From: Fasciola hepatica
Lineage: Eukaryota > Platyhelminthes > Trematoda > Plagiorchiida > Fasciolidae
Assembly: GCA_948099385.1 (NCBI GenBank)
Contig: CANUEZ040000020.1
Coordinates: forward strand, 8,402,501-8,466,500
Reading direction: 5' to 3'
DNA: 64,000 bases
Shown here: positions 34,589 to 45,421 of the stretch, in pieces
How positions within the stretch are numbered: the first letter of the stretch is position 1
How the letters are laid out: each line of letters opens with the position of its first letter
Program-made: the position numbers and the translations under genes
The notes under the pieces: generated by a model
Database searches by the model: none
Seen by the model: the letters and a program-made list of their open reading frames with translations, nothing else
What the model was told of the DNA's origin: nothing

Positions 34589-34826
34589 CATAAGTGCAAT
34601 GTATCCCACAGCTTCCAAGGACCATTGCATTGTTAAAGTTGACCGGCAGCCTGGCCCTGAAACTTGGACTGGAGAAACACATAAAGTCCTGATAGGTCAG
34701 GTGTGCGAACAAGCTGAACAATAGTGTGCTTCTGTCTGCCACCAAAGATGTCCGGCGGTGGCGGGGTTCGGACCTTTGACCTCGAAAGTTGTGAGCAAAT
34801 GCTGCGAACTACTTGACCACCGCCGG
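34589..34826 (-). mobile_element. tRNA-related SINE, copy 1
   Basis: On the minus strand the element starts with a 75-nt tRNA-like head (34,826-34,752). The head has an A-box-like TGGTCAAGTAG and a B-box-like GGTCCGAACCC, and its ends are complementary over 10 bp (CCGGCGGTGG / CCACCGCCGG). A conserved ATCTTTGGTGGCAGAC-type block and a body of about 160 bp follow. The whole unit matches a second copy at 51,984-52,240 in the same order, with many substitutions. The T-arm does not pair well, so this is not a functional tRNA. SINEs of this kind are transcribed by RNA polymerase III and mobilised by a LINE; the partner LINE cannot be named here. Confidence 0.7.
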
Positions 34827-36704
34827 TTATAAGTAGATAGGATTGATTATGGGGTTTGGGATAACCTAGGCTTATAAACGTGGAAATACAAGCGTCGTCG
34901 AATTGAGATCAATCTAGTCCAAACACAAGAACGGCAACAAAAATGAAACAAAATGACGGAAAGGACAAGATATAACAGGATCGAAGAGAGCGGTCAATGA
35001 ATAGTTTCAGTTTATTCAACCATTAATCTCGCACTTCTGAACTCCGGTTTTGGTTGCTACCTTCCGGCATCGTCCAGTAAAGGGCGAAAAGAATAGAAGC
35101 ATAGTGATAAACATCCAACAGGTGTAAGTACTAAAGGGAAATCAAGACGACAAGGAAAGAGTCCGAATGCAACTACGCCACCGACCGCAACACCTAGCCA
35201 TATCATTCAGTGTCTCCAACCGTTTAACAGGCGGATCACGACGAGACTGCACATTGACGTGGTGCGATGGCTTGCGCGCCTCTATGACCCAAAGAGCTAT
35301 ACAGGATGACTTCTTTAAGCCGGAGATGCAATCATACCTGACAGGTCAATGGGTAGAAGCCAGACAAAGTCCAGTCTCCTGGTCCTCCAGGTTGGGGATT
35401 GATTTGAGCTGGCAACTCAGTCGGAAAAACCAGTGAAAGAATGATTGATCGGAGCAAATGGGCTTCCACTAAGCCATCCCGCTGCGTTGCGGATAGGTTC
35501 CTGTTAGAACTAAAGGCTTTGGATGAGAACCCTAATCGTTCTCCTGCTTTTTGGCTGGACACCCTAGCAGTACCCGTCCAACATCTCCCATGAACTGCAA
35601 GAATACAAAGAATTCCATACTGCATCGGTCGTCGCGCAGGCTAATCAGGATCGCGCTGCCCATTGCATCGAGCGGGGTGGGTAGTGATAAGTGATCTACT
35701 GCTCAAAGTTCCCTTTTTTATCCAACCTTTGTCTTCTGTCCCCAACCACCTCTCTTTGCTCCCTCTATCCATCCATAATGCTCCCATTGACAGCACGGCC
35801 GATACTCGCAACGATTCACCGTCAAATAGTGTCGTAAATAATCCACAATCGCCTAACTCACATTTTCTCAAGCCTTGTCAACCTCTAACTCTCGGCTCCT
35901 TTAACGTGCGTACACTCGTGCAGGCAGGTCAGCAGGCGTGCGCACCCTCACATTAGATTCTCTAAAGAATGATGTTTGCTGCTTAAGTGAAACGCGTATC
36001 TAGGATTCGAGCAGTGTAATTCAACTAACTGCTCCTGGTATCTCATCGAGGTATTTTCTGCGCACCTGAGGAGACGAAGTAGCTAAAGCTGCGGGTCAAC
36101 GTGGTGTAGGAATAGTCTTGACTGACAGGGCTGAGGCTGCCCTCTTAGACTGGATCACTATTAACAGTCGTTTATGTGCTATGAGACTCCAGGGGCATTC
36201 GAAAGGATAGTTGTGTTAAGCGCAATTTGTTTGTGATTTCGGCGTACGCCCCAACGAACTGCAGCTGAGACGCGCAGAAAGATGAGTTCTATGATGAACT
36301 CGCCACTCTCGTTCGCAGCAGCAAAGGTTTTGACATTGTAGCGCTAGCTGGTTATTTTATTGTACAAGTTGGCAAACTCAGGGCGTCAGAAGCCTGGTGG
36401 GCGTTGTACTTTACCCACCGAGCGTACAGATAACGGGGATAGGCTTTTCCAGTTTTGTTCATACAGTCGATTGTTCTTGTCGAGCACCAATTTCCGACAC
36501 AACTCACGTCGCACAGCGACATGCTGCTCTAAATCTACAGGTACTTTGAGTCAAATTGATCATATCGCAGTAAGCTAGCTGTGGCGCAGTTCTGTTCAGA
36601 ACTGCAGATCTTACTAGTCCACGTATGTAGAGTCTGACCATGCATTAGTTTTAATACCATTATCTCTTCAGCTCATCGGTAATCGTCGCAAACCGTAAAC
36701 CCGG

Positions 36705-37210
36705 TTGGCCGTGCAACGTTTGTATGATCCAGAAGTACGCACCCGGTATGAGCAGAAGTTAGCACATGAGCTAGGATCTACGACGAACAGTAATGTAGAT
36801 GAGCATTGGGCTCATATCAAACAGGCGGTGCACTTTGCAGCAGGTTTTTTCTGTGGTGCTAGATCCGATGTCCATCGAAGACACTGGATTTCGCGGGAGT
36901 CGCTGAGTATAGTGGAGCAAAAGCGTCAGCTGTCGAACCGTAAGGAGATGAATAAGATGCGGAGAAAGCTACAAAGACAAGTTATGAAAGACTTAAAAAA
37001 GATCGCGAAAATTGGTGGGGAAGGTAGCCGAAGAAATGAAAACAGCAGCTGCTTCAGGTAACAGTCAGAGACTGTTCAAACTTATTCGTGACACTGGTGT
37101 ACGGCGCACCCAGGTCAGTGAAACGATTTGCGATAGAAATGGAAAACCCATCCATGGCAAACAGCAAAGGCTGGACCGTTGGGTCGAACACTGCAAGGAA
37201 CAGTTTAGCT
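36705..37210 (+). pseudogene. RTE-like linker region between endonuclease and RT
   Basis: Two frames (36,705-37,061 and 37,012-37,212) overlap through a frameshift. They carry ARFVRARYEQKL-like basic text, then DVHRRHWIS and NSQRLFKLIRDTGVR (37,062-37,106) and HGKQQRLDRWVEHCKEQFS. The last block is the standard RTE segment just before the RT. A stop separates it from the RT start at 37,237. Confidence 0.75.
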
Positions 37211-37236
37211 AGCTGCACGCTAGTGTAGTTACTCCT

Positions 37237-38787
37237 GTGTCAACAACTGTGGCTCCTTGGGTGGCATCACTTGAGCCCCCATCGGAAGTAGAGGTAGAGT
37301 CGAGCATTCCGTTACTAAAGCAAGGGAAAGCGACATGTCCCGAAGGACGTTTTCCAGTTCTTTTCAAAGTGGGTGAAGATGCTTTGATAAAATCACTTAC
37401 CGTCTTGCTCCGTGATATTTGGAACGTGGAGCGTATTCCGTTAATATGAAGCGAGTTGGTAATTGTCCCCATCTTCAAGAAGGTAATACGCAATCACTGT
37501 AGTTATCATCGAGGGATTAGCTTAATTCCAATAGTCACGAAGGTATTAACCTCGATTTTGCTGCACCGTCTTACACCCGCTCGCGAGAGGAACACCCGCG
37601 AACAACATGCGGGATTTCGCCCAGGTCGAGCATGCATCAACCAGACTTTTACTCTTCGCCAACTACTGGAAGCGCGTCGCACACACCGTCGACCGACAGT
37701 AATGGTTTTCTTAGACTTGTACGACGCCTTTGATTCAGTTGATCGAACAGCGCTTTGCAGTGCTCTTCACCTGAAAGGTATGCCCCAGGAGTTCGTGAAC
37801 CTACTGAGGTCATCGTATTCTCCGCGTAAGGGTTTAAAGTGAACTATCCGGTCGGTTCCAAACGACCAGTGGTGTTCGACAAGGATGCCCATGTCTATAT
37901 TCCTGTTCAACTTCGTCATGGACGAAATAATGGAGAATGCCTTGGGAGATCTCCAGGATGTGGCCATCGAACCAGAAAATAGTGAAAAGCTATGTGACCT
38001 GGATTACGCGGACGACCTTGTCTGCTTGTTCAAATCCACGGAGCATGCTCAACGTGCACTAGATAGACTTGGGAGAGCTGTAGCTCCATTCGGCATGAGG
38101 TCTGCATCTTCAAAGTGTAAAGTATTGTTACAAGACTGGACGCCAACGATTCCGAGCTTGATGCTCGACGGGGAGGTGCTGGCAATTGTCGACCACTTCA
38201 CATACCTCGGTAGCTGCGTGACGACGGATGGGAGCACAGTAGTAGAGGTGAGTACGCGGATATCCAAGGCTCGAGCGGCGTACGCTGGACTGAAGCACTT
38301 GTGGCATCTGTCTGATATTTCACTGAAGTTGAAAGGTCGTGTATACTGTGCCGCTGTGCGTTTAGTTTTGTTGTATGGTTGTGAGACTTGGAGTGTGCAT
38401 GCGGATGATATTCGTCGTGTTGGGGTTTTCGACCACCGATGTTTACGTAGAATCGCTATTATTGGGTGGACTAGCCGAGTGAGCAGTGTTGAGGTCAGAG
38501 AGCGAGTATTGCGTATTAATTCAGAGAACGTTCTGTCGCAGCGTATACAGCTTAGTAGACTTCGTTGGTTGGGGCACGTGCTACGTATGTCAAACACACG
38601 TCTACCATACCGTGTCATATTCTCAGTTCCTCCTCAGGAGTGGAAAAAACCACGTGGAGGTCAACAGATGACGTGGCGACGAGGAATGAAAAAATGTGCA
38701 GAGAACCTAGGAAAAGTAGGTGCCTCACATACACCTGGTTTCCGTGAACCGGTACCGCTTATCAAACGGAAAACTTTGCAGTCATAG
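37237..38787 (+). pseudogene. RTE-like reverse transcriptase and C-terminal domain, few breaks
   Basis: All parts lie in one frame with stops at 37,447 and 37,840. Landmarks are APWVASLEPPSEVEVE, IVPIFKK and YHRGISLIPIVTKVL (37,500-37,545), then EQHAGFRPGRACINQ. Motif A is MVFLDLYDAFDSVDR (37,700-37,744). The catalytic YADD is at 38,005-38,016, and SRLRWLGHVLRMSN lies near 38,547-38,588. Between 37,840 and 37,890 the usual VRQGCP segment is out of frame through two compensating shifts. The C-terminal part from 37,885 is open for 300 codons. In the inverted copy at 56.3 kb an extra T near the end changes the last residues. Confidence 0.85.
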
Positions 38788-39865
38788 CCAATGGACGCAG
38801 TCTTCTCTATTTCCTTACATCTCACTATCCATCACTGTTCATGATCATTTCTCAGACTCCTAGTCAGTTGGCGTCTCAGGGATTTACGCACTTCATTGAG
38901 TGTGGCCTCCGGAGGGACGGGTCTGTGAGCGTCCAAAAGAGTAATTGATGTCGAAGATATCCATTGTTTATGAGACCGACTTAAACAGAGTTCTTGGTGG
39001 CATTCGAAGCAGCACACGAGGCTTCCTTGACCTGTTACCAGCGTTCGTTTGGGTTCTGGACATCTGGCTGCATCGATAACCGCGTAGACAGCTCCATCTG
39101 GAAACTGTGTCGCTGGTCATCGTCTTAAAGCAACGGCGTGGCATTTACTTTGGTGCGACCACGGACGAGACGTAAACGGATGCGAGCACGTATCAAGGCG
39201 TGATCTGAGTCCACAGCTGCAGACCAAAATGAACGACAATCTTCAATTGATCTAACCAGCGGTGACCAATCACAATATGGTCAGTCTGAGCCCAACGTTG
39301 TGAAGACGAAGGAGGACGCCATGTGAGTCTGTGACGCTTCTTATGGCAAAATTTCGTACTTGCCAGAAACAATCTGTGGTCAGAACACAGCTGAATGAGA
39401 CGATCACCGTTATCGGTACGATCGGCTGGGATAGCAAATGGGCCTCCAATGTGCCTTTCGGAATCTCACAAAGAAACAAATTGGGCGTTGAAATCCCCAG
39501 CAATGATCACCACGTCCGTTGAACGTGCGCATCGAAATAGCTGAGACAAATCCTGATAGAATTCGTCCTTGGCCTCAGAGGAGCTGCAGTCAGTCGGCGC
39601 ATACACAGACATGACGAACAAACATCGGCGCTTCAGTTTGTTGTTGTTGACACGAACAGAACCGTCCAACCGAACTGTACACAAACGACTGCTGACAGGA
39701 ATCCAGTCCAGCAGTGCGCGCTGAGCTTTCATGCTCAAAACAATCCCAACGCCAGGCTGTCACGAGCTCTAGATACCGAATCACCCGACACGCGAAGGAT
39801 GAAGTGAGAGACTGAGGTTGTATCCGGGGCGCGAAGAGTTATCACGAAAGTGGGATCTTGTATGC
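38239..39865. repeat. Inverted repeat arm, partner at 55,173-56,800
   Basis: 1,627 bp that reappear in reverse complement with a one-base indel and a few substitutions. The block spans the junction at about 38,788 between the end of the + strand RTE element and the start of a minus-strand RTE fragment. Confidence 0.92.
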
Positions 39866-40259
39866 TTGTTTCGCAGACGAATCCACGAGTTCTAACGAGG
39901 GCAGCCTGTTGCCCTATCTGACAGCGTGCGGACGTTGAAGGCAGCCAAGTGATGTGAACACGTAGACTCAAAAATTTCTTTATTTTATATCCTTCTTGTG
40001 AACCTTTACTTTCTTTAGAGCCGCAATAACATGTCGCGCATTGCATCGATCATAAATTAAAGGATAGGACAAGTAAGTAAGGCCCTTTATAGGAAGGATG
40101 CTGTTTCTGGAGGAGCCATACTTCGCGGGTGCCCAAATTGCAGAAGAGGGTTTTCTTTGGGAACGCTAACCGGAGCCTTTGACTCACAAGTCAGTGAGGC
40201 GCTCACCCAGCACGCAAACGTAACCGAAAAACCCGTGAAATAAATTATTCTGGTCTGTC
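38790..40259 (-). mobile_element. RTE-like fragment: 5' UTR, endonuclease and start of linker
   Basis: Read from 40,259 leftward, it begins with part of the RTE 5' UTR (40,259-39,950). The endonuclease follows: RIQDPTFVITLRAPD (39,870-39,825), RALLDWIPVSSRLC, VMSVYAPTDCSSSEAKDEF, IIAGDFNAQ (39,510-39,485) and QTDHIVIGHRW (near 39,290-39,260). The linker runs to about 38,790 with TLNEVRKSLRRQLTRSLR. Stops occur after GDFNAQFVSL and elsewhere. Segment 39,150-40,259 recurs at 52,299-53,408, and 38,239-39,865 recurs inverted at 55,173-56,800, both almost without change. Confidence 0.82.
39150..40259. repeat. Direct repeat, partner at 52,299-53,408
   Basis: 1,110 bp at a constant offset of 13,149, with differences seen only near the end (CACCCAGCACGC versus CACTCAGAACGC). 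Both flanks differ. Confidence 0.92.
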
Positions 40260-41430
40260 GATTGATAGCAAGTAGTATGTAAATGTGCAGACAAAATTTC
40301 CCCGGAAGCACACAGAAAGGTAATAATATCGGCGTATTCTAAGTCGAAAATCTTGTTAACCTTGAGGAGTTCGACCCCATCGTTTAGTAGGCCAGACAGG
40401 GCATTCCGTATAACATCCTCTATGACAGCGTTGAAGAATGGTGGTGGTATTGGGTAACCTTCACTTGCTCCATGTGAGAAGCGAAAGCTGGCCGTTGGCC
40501 CTAACTCGATCTGAGATATGGGGGTACAATTCTCTGAGGATTGATTCATATTTCTCAGGTACTCCATTTCCCAACAAACAGTTTTACAGTGCAGGTCTGT
40601 CAACAGAGTCGAAGGCCGCGCGGATATCTAGGAACACAATGATCGTCGGTCTTTGGAAGGTTTAATGGCGCTTTATCAGCTGTCAGAGAGTAAAGATTTG
40701 ATCAATTCATCCACGACCGGCACGAAACGCAACCCGCTCCTCGCGAGTCAGTTATTCACGCGTTTAGTACAACCTGCGAAGTATGACAGATGCAAGCAGC
40801 TCCGACGCTGTTACGACAAAGCTAATACTCCTATAATGGTTGCAGTCACAGAGTGAGGTTCTCTTGAAGGCGGAGTCAACAGCCCTCCAACAACAATCCC
40901 TGCTTACAAGGAGGGAGCCTTTTCTCAGTTCCAAACCTTGGATGATAAACCCGAAGTTCTCCAACAAGCTGGTCTCTATCATCTTGAAACGGGGCTAGAG
41001 AAGGCCGCCGGGGCCCGGCACTCTGTGATATCCTAAGGTTTGAATTTCCTTGTTTGTCTCCACTTCTTTAGGTGGATTTGTCAAAGTAGATCGTGCACCG
41101 GCAGATCGATGGGAAAGACTGACACTAAGGATCAACTAAGCTGTGTCTGGAAGTACTTTGCTCAACTTTCGAGATGCCGCTGCTGATTGTGAATTGGCGA
41201 ACCGTCAGATTCACAGGTTGCTTCACTCACACCTAACAGTTTTCTACCGTTGACTCGGATGAGATGAAACGGCTTACGAGAATTTCACATAATGGTAGCG
41301 AACTCGATCTCCAATGTATTTTGTGGCCACCAGATTTCGCGGTCCCTACGAGTATTTCCGTAAAGTTTAAACTTATTGGATAATACAAGAACAGTTGCGG
41401 TGTAACATTGGAGTAGCGATTCTGCACCAT
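40260..41430 (-). pseudogene. RTE-like reverse transcriptase and linker fragment, catalytic site damaged
   Basis: On the minus strand the linker lies at 41,430-41,040 (the block ending near 41,280 matches the linker at 59.3 kb). RT motifs 1-2 come next (CDCNHYRSISFVVTASELLASVILRRL, 40,860-40,770), then ELGPTASFRFSHGAS. The active site reads DLEYADI at about 40,325-40,345, where the second catalytic Asp has become Ile. The sequence stops at 40,259, exactly where the duplicated block of the neighbouring fragment ends. This is a separate fragment, because RT lies downstream of linker only in its own order. Confidence 0.78.
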
Positions 41431-43099
41431 TGTATATTCACTTCATTTGCATCTATCTGTTCGTACCGCGATAGCCCAGCTGTTAGAGCAATTTCCCGGT
41501 AAACGGAAGCTTGAGAACGATGCCAGTGGATCTTCCATTATCTCTGTTTTGTAGATATACCGTACTACCAAGATACTTGCAAACGTACTTAGTACAAAAC
41601 TGAGTGGAAGTGTAATCTGAGTATCACATTCATCCTCCGCAGTATTGTTCCGTTGATAATCACGGATATTGCAAAAATGCAATGGATAAGTAATAGTTTG
41701 ATTAAACTTATCAATTTTCAACTGCTAATGATTCATCTCTTTTATTTCTTGAACCCCAAGGGCGTACTCAGTGTGGGAGTTAGTGCACTATTATGATGTT
41801 CTAAGGTAACCTGTTTCTCCTCAGTGAAGGTTAGTTTATTTGACAGCCCGATGTTCTTCCGCTGGCACTAATTCCTGCCATGCCGTTCAGGGTAATTCGG
41901 CCAAGCTTCCTAGGTGGGGTCCAAGAGATCCCTCCATTCAGTAGTTATAAACGTTGGAGGACATGACTGGGTGTCGCCATCAATGGCGCTCTTGTATGCA
42001 AAAACTTTCTTCCCCAACTTGATACTAATTTTAGTTCTTTTTCACGCGTCGTGCTCTTCTTTCTTCTCCATTATTTGCGGTTGACACTGCCGCTAAGAAG
42101 TGGCAGCCAAAGCCATCGCGCCCACGAGTGCATGGCTAATAGTTGTTTGGACTGAACTAAACTAGTTGGGTTGTTGTTTCACTTTCGTTCGTAAGTTCAG
42201 TTTCATCAGGTAAGTGGGTGAGATGTTTGCAAGCTTTCGCCCCCCCCCCGATTGTCGTAGAGACAGTTCGAAGTTCACTCGAGAAATCCCATTTGTACTA
42301 CCTGGGGCTGCAATTTTGGTTTGCGGTTCGGCTTAAAAGAGCACCTTGCTCGAATAGAGCTGCCAGATGGCTGATAATGTGCCCTTTGAAGCTTTGCGAT
42401 TGTATTGCGATGGGATTTCATTGAATGCGACGATGAGGGATGCGCAAATAATTCAGTGAATTTTATGAAGCACAACTTTTCACTGTTAAACTCGGTTCAC
42501 ACCAGTTGAATGAAAGCGTCATCGTATCCCACGGTGTTTATTTGAGGTGATTCAGTTAACTACTGCGCTGAATTTCATGTCATAATATCGCTTTTTAATT
42601 TAACGGGCACGTTTAAAAATTGGAGACTTTAATTCTAAGGATGAAAAGCAGAGTTCATGAGTACTTAACTACCATGGGTCCAAGTGTGCCAGAACAAACA
42701 GGTGAAGAAGAATCGTAAAAGTTTATCAGCAGTGTTAAACTGAAAAAAATACTGATGTCTGCGTTAGTGGATGTTTGAAATCAATAATGTGCTTAGTTAC
42801 TTTGATGGTTTCGACCAAGAACTTTTAGCAGACGGGTGACATTGAGGTTAGATTTAAGCGAACCTCTGGCACTGATAACCAATATTTTTAAAGTCATCCA
42901 CATTAACAGGCAAATTTGAGGCCAGAAAAATGTATAATTCTGACCCTAATGTTGTTGGGTTCGAGATGGGTTGTTGATTCATATGATCTTCCAGAAAGCT
43001 TTTCATTCGGGTTCGCTGCAAGATAAAAGTTGGAGACGCTTGAGAACTATCGAAAGTATACATATTGACGAGATGTCGTGTGGTCAGTCCGTTCCATAG
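41431..43099. other. Stretch with no recognisable gene
   Basis: No pol motif, SINE or host exon is recognised. A run of ten C at about 42,240-42,249 is the only simple repeat of note. The exon that should precede the WD40 exon at 44,297 is not found here. Confidence 0.35.
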
Positions 43100-43860
43100 A
43101 CTTCGCTGTTCACTTACTTGTCGTCGCCGCGAGACCAAGTCTTGACATGGTGTGATTTCTTGCGTGCTTCCACGATTCAGAGCTCTGCAAGACTTCTTCC
43201 TTATGCCGGAAATGTAATCATGTCTAACGTCAATGGATAGAGACCAGATGTAGCCCATTATCAATAAACTAGTGGATGAACAACATCTGGTTCTGTACGA
43301 CCAGCACCGTTCTCCTGGATAGAACACCGGCGAATAAACACATTGAGAAGCAGTTGACATATGAAAAACCTGCACCGTGTAGACGTAGCAGTGGAATGCA
43401 TGGGGTTGTTCTTGATGGTGGTAGGACCCATTGCACTTCACTGAACAATTATCACCCGTCGAAGTTGTGCATCCGCGGGCCCAAAGAATACCGCCCCGTC
43501 CATGTTTCGCTCGCTTCTTTGGGTGCATGGGGCAAAGGACTAGAAGCAAAAGTGTGTCTATAATTTTTGGACCAGAGGAGATAGAACCGCACAATCACAA
43601 TCGGGTTTCACGTGACAGACCAGAAATTCCTTCATAGGCGTTTTCGGTCACGTTTTCGTGCTGAACTAATGTCCCACTTTCTGGTGGATGATACCGTTTA
43701 GTCAAATCCTCTGGTTTGGATTCTCAAATAAAATATCCCTTGGCGTTGCAGACAGCCGCAAAATGTGATTCTCCTAGAAATATGCAGTATCTTACTTGTG
43801 GGAAACCTAAATAATTCCTTTTCATTTAGTGTAAGATTGATGAAAACTACCACTTCATTA
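43100..43860 (+). repeat. Solo 5' untranslated region of an RTE-like element
   Basis: The segment follows the same order of blocks as the 5' UTR at 54,240-55,050. These are a CAACATCTGGTTCT block, ACACCGGCGAATAAACA, a TTGATGGTGG block, GCACTTCACTG, CCCGTCCATGTTTCGCTC and CATGGGGCAA, then a TTTTCGGTCACGTTTTCGTGCTG block. It stops before the endonuclease. Since LINE insertions lose the 5' end, a piece holding only the 5' UTR is unexpected and may have arisen by recombination or deletion. Confidence 0.65.
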
Positions 43861-44296
43861 GCGGCCAAGGAGATGCCAGATCACTTCAGAGGTCATCCTT
43901 GAGCTTCAACCAAGCTCGAGTACCGTTTGCAGTAAAAAAGCAGTGTTTTGTTAAGTGATCATTAATCTCGTTGTATCTCATTCTCTTAATAATACATCCA
44001 TCGAATGTAATTGTTGGTGTCAACACAAGAAAATTATTGACCAGTGGCAATTTATATGAAGCTCACTAGTATGTTTCTAGTTCATGTTCTTCTCTATGCT
44101 TTATATCAGTAGTTTTGTGTTTCTGCTCTCCCTACTCACCAAGGGGAATATAAACTGGGTAGTAGCTGTTTTAGGTTTTGCGATTGAAACTTACGGACCA
44201 CCGTAATAAGTAAAATTTCTGTCGACTTATTTTCTGGTTGTTATCCGATGGTTGAATTCTTATTAGTTTCTTTATTTGTTCTCACTCGTTTCCCAG

Positions 44297-44464
44297 GCTT
44301 TTGAGTTTTCACCCCAAGGATCCGTATCTGTTCTCCTCAGCTCTTGGAGATTATACTGTTGCAGTGTGGTGCACCGAAACCGGTATAAAACTGAACTCTT
44401 TGGATGGACATCAAAGTACCGTCACAGCGATTACTTTTAGCGCTGACGGAAAATCAATTGCAAC
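44297..44464 (+). CDS. TBL3: WD40 gene (TBL3/UTP13-like), internal exon a
   Basis: The acceptor TTTCCCAG lies just before 44,297, and the exon ends at a GTAAAT donor (44,465). It encodes LLSFHPKDPYLFSSALGDYT, then VAVWC, SLDGHQSTVTAITFSADG and KSIAT, which is one WD40 blade and the start of the next. The order of blades and spacing match the N-terminal half of transducin beta-like 3, the metazoan UTP13 of the UTPB subcomplex, which acts in 18S rRNA maturation in the nucleolus. Upstream exons encoding about the first 170-190 residues are not seen and must lie farther left or outside the window. The exon enters with one base completing a codon (phase 2) and leaves with two bases. Confidence 0.85.
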
Positions 44465-44499
44465 GTAAATCCGAAATTACTCACACTCTTTCCTCCTAG
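44465..44499 (+). other. 35-nt intron in the WD40 gene
   Basis: GTAAAT to CCTCCTAG, 35 nt in total, with a pyrimidine-rich end. Joining the exons across it restores the TTCGRDKV sequence of a WD40 blade without a frame change. Such mini-introns are known in schistosome genes. Confidence 0.85.
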
Positions 44500-44575
44500 T
44501 TGCGGTCGAGATAAAGTGATCATAACTTGGTGCTGTCCTGAATTTACAAGACAGAATGTCATTCCCACTTTCGAG
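44500..44575 (+). CDS. TBL3: WD40 gene (TBL3/UTP13-like), internal exon b
   Basis: A 76-nt exon between the CCTCCTAG acceptor and a GTTAGT donor. The first base completes a Thr codon, and the rest encodes CGRDKVIITWCCPEF and TRQNVIPTFE. It closes the blade begun in exon a; the RDK.I..W block is the typical end of a WD40 repeat. In human TBL3 the same place reads GRDK, then IIWDL and VPVFE. The exon ends in phase 0. Confidence 0.85.
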
Positions 44576-45421
44576 GTTAGTGTTATGAATGGGAATTTTG
44601 ATCGATCTGATAGTTTTGGTATTATTCGTCATTTCATGTAATATGTGTATTCATATCTATCTTTTCTTTTGTTATAACACTGTACTGCTCTTATCAGTCG
44701 ATTAGAACCTCTGATTCAGTCCAATTTTGTACTTGAATCATCTTCCTGGTTGTTGATCTATCACAGTTAGTTTATGATCAGTTTCATTACGACCTGTACT
44801 TTTCTATTTCTACCAAAAAACTACAATATTCGGTCTCTGAGGTCAAGTCTCAGTTTGCGGTTACTCTCGTTTGCCGCTGTCGTGAGCCATGTCACCAGAT
44901 GTATCCAGTTCTGTTGCTCATTGTGGTCTACGTTGGTGGACTCGAATCACACAGCTGTATGTTAGCAATTTTTATTAGCGTCTCGCTAGGGGATAAACGA
45001 ACACCGAAGCTAACTTTCATCCAAAGCTTATACTACATGATAACCAGCGCAAGACTCGCAGTAGAGAACCATATAGGGCTACTGTTATGAGTATGACAGT
45101 GCCAGATTGAGAACAACGAACAGCAGAATTAAGGGTGGTAGCCAGTGCCTTGCTTGTCTAAGAACGACAATATAGTGACTGAAATGTAAATGGGGGACGC
45201 AGCCACAGTAAGTCAGGTGTAGTAAGGAACCAGGTGACAAATGATTTTTGGGCATCGCCGAATTTGGTTTTTCTTGGTGGTGTCAAGACGTCGTTCTCCA
45301 TAATCAGTGACTTTCACCATTTGACCTAGACCGGTCTATGTTGACTTCAATGTTTTACAGCGTCAAAATTTTTATTCATTCAGCCATTTATCAAATCTAC
45401 AACGTGTGGTGTGTATTTCAG
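44576..45421 (+). other. Intron of the WD40 gene, 846 nt
   Basis: Donor GTTAGT, acceptor GTGTATTTCAG. It holds no recognised element, although 44,760-45,250 has the look of an old dispersed repeat. Confidence 0.6.

Larger units (their letters stand above)
34990..38787 (+). mobile_element. RTE-like non-LTR retrotransposon, full length but degenerate
   Basis: The long 5' untranslated region (34,990-35,880) is shared with the copies at 43.1, 49.5, 54.2 and 56.8 kb. The endonuclease starts with GSFNVRTLVQAGQQ (35,899) and ends with GTLSQIDHIAVS (36,540-36,576). A linker (36,705-37,240), the RT (37,250-38,016) and a long C-terminal domain (to 38,787) follow. The single-ORF layout, the NVRTL start and the C-terminal LRWLGHVLRM block are typical of the RTE clade (SR2-type elements in schistosomes). 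Several frameshifts in the endonuclease and stops in the RT make it inactive. Its last 550 bp are duplicated in inverted form at 56,240-56,800. Confidence 0.87.

Noticed and set aside
34752..34826. Possible tRNA gene on the minus strand (75 nt, paired ends, A and B boxes)
   Set aside because: The T arm does not pair at the right place. The unit continues into a body shared with a second copy at 52 kb, so it is a SINE head.
42854..43594. 246-codon minus-strand open frame, the longest outside the pol genes
   Set aside because: More than half is antisense to a diverged RTE 5' UTR repeat. No domain is recognisable and no splice partner fits, so it is most likely a chance frame.
41431..44296. Search for the WD40 exon that precedes 44,297
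   Set aside because: No frame with a blade motif and a donor leaving two bases was found. The exon must lie farther upstream or outside the window.
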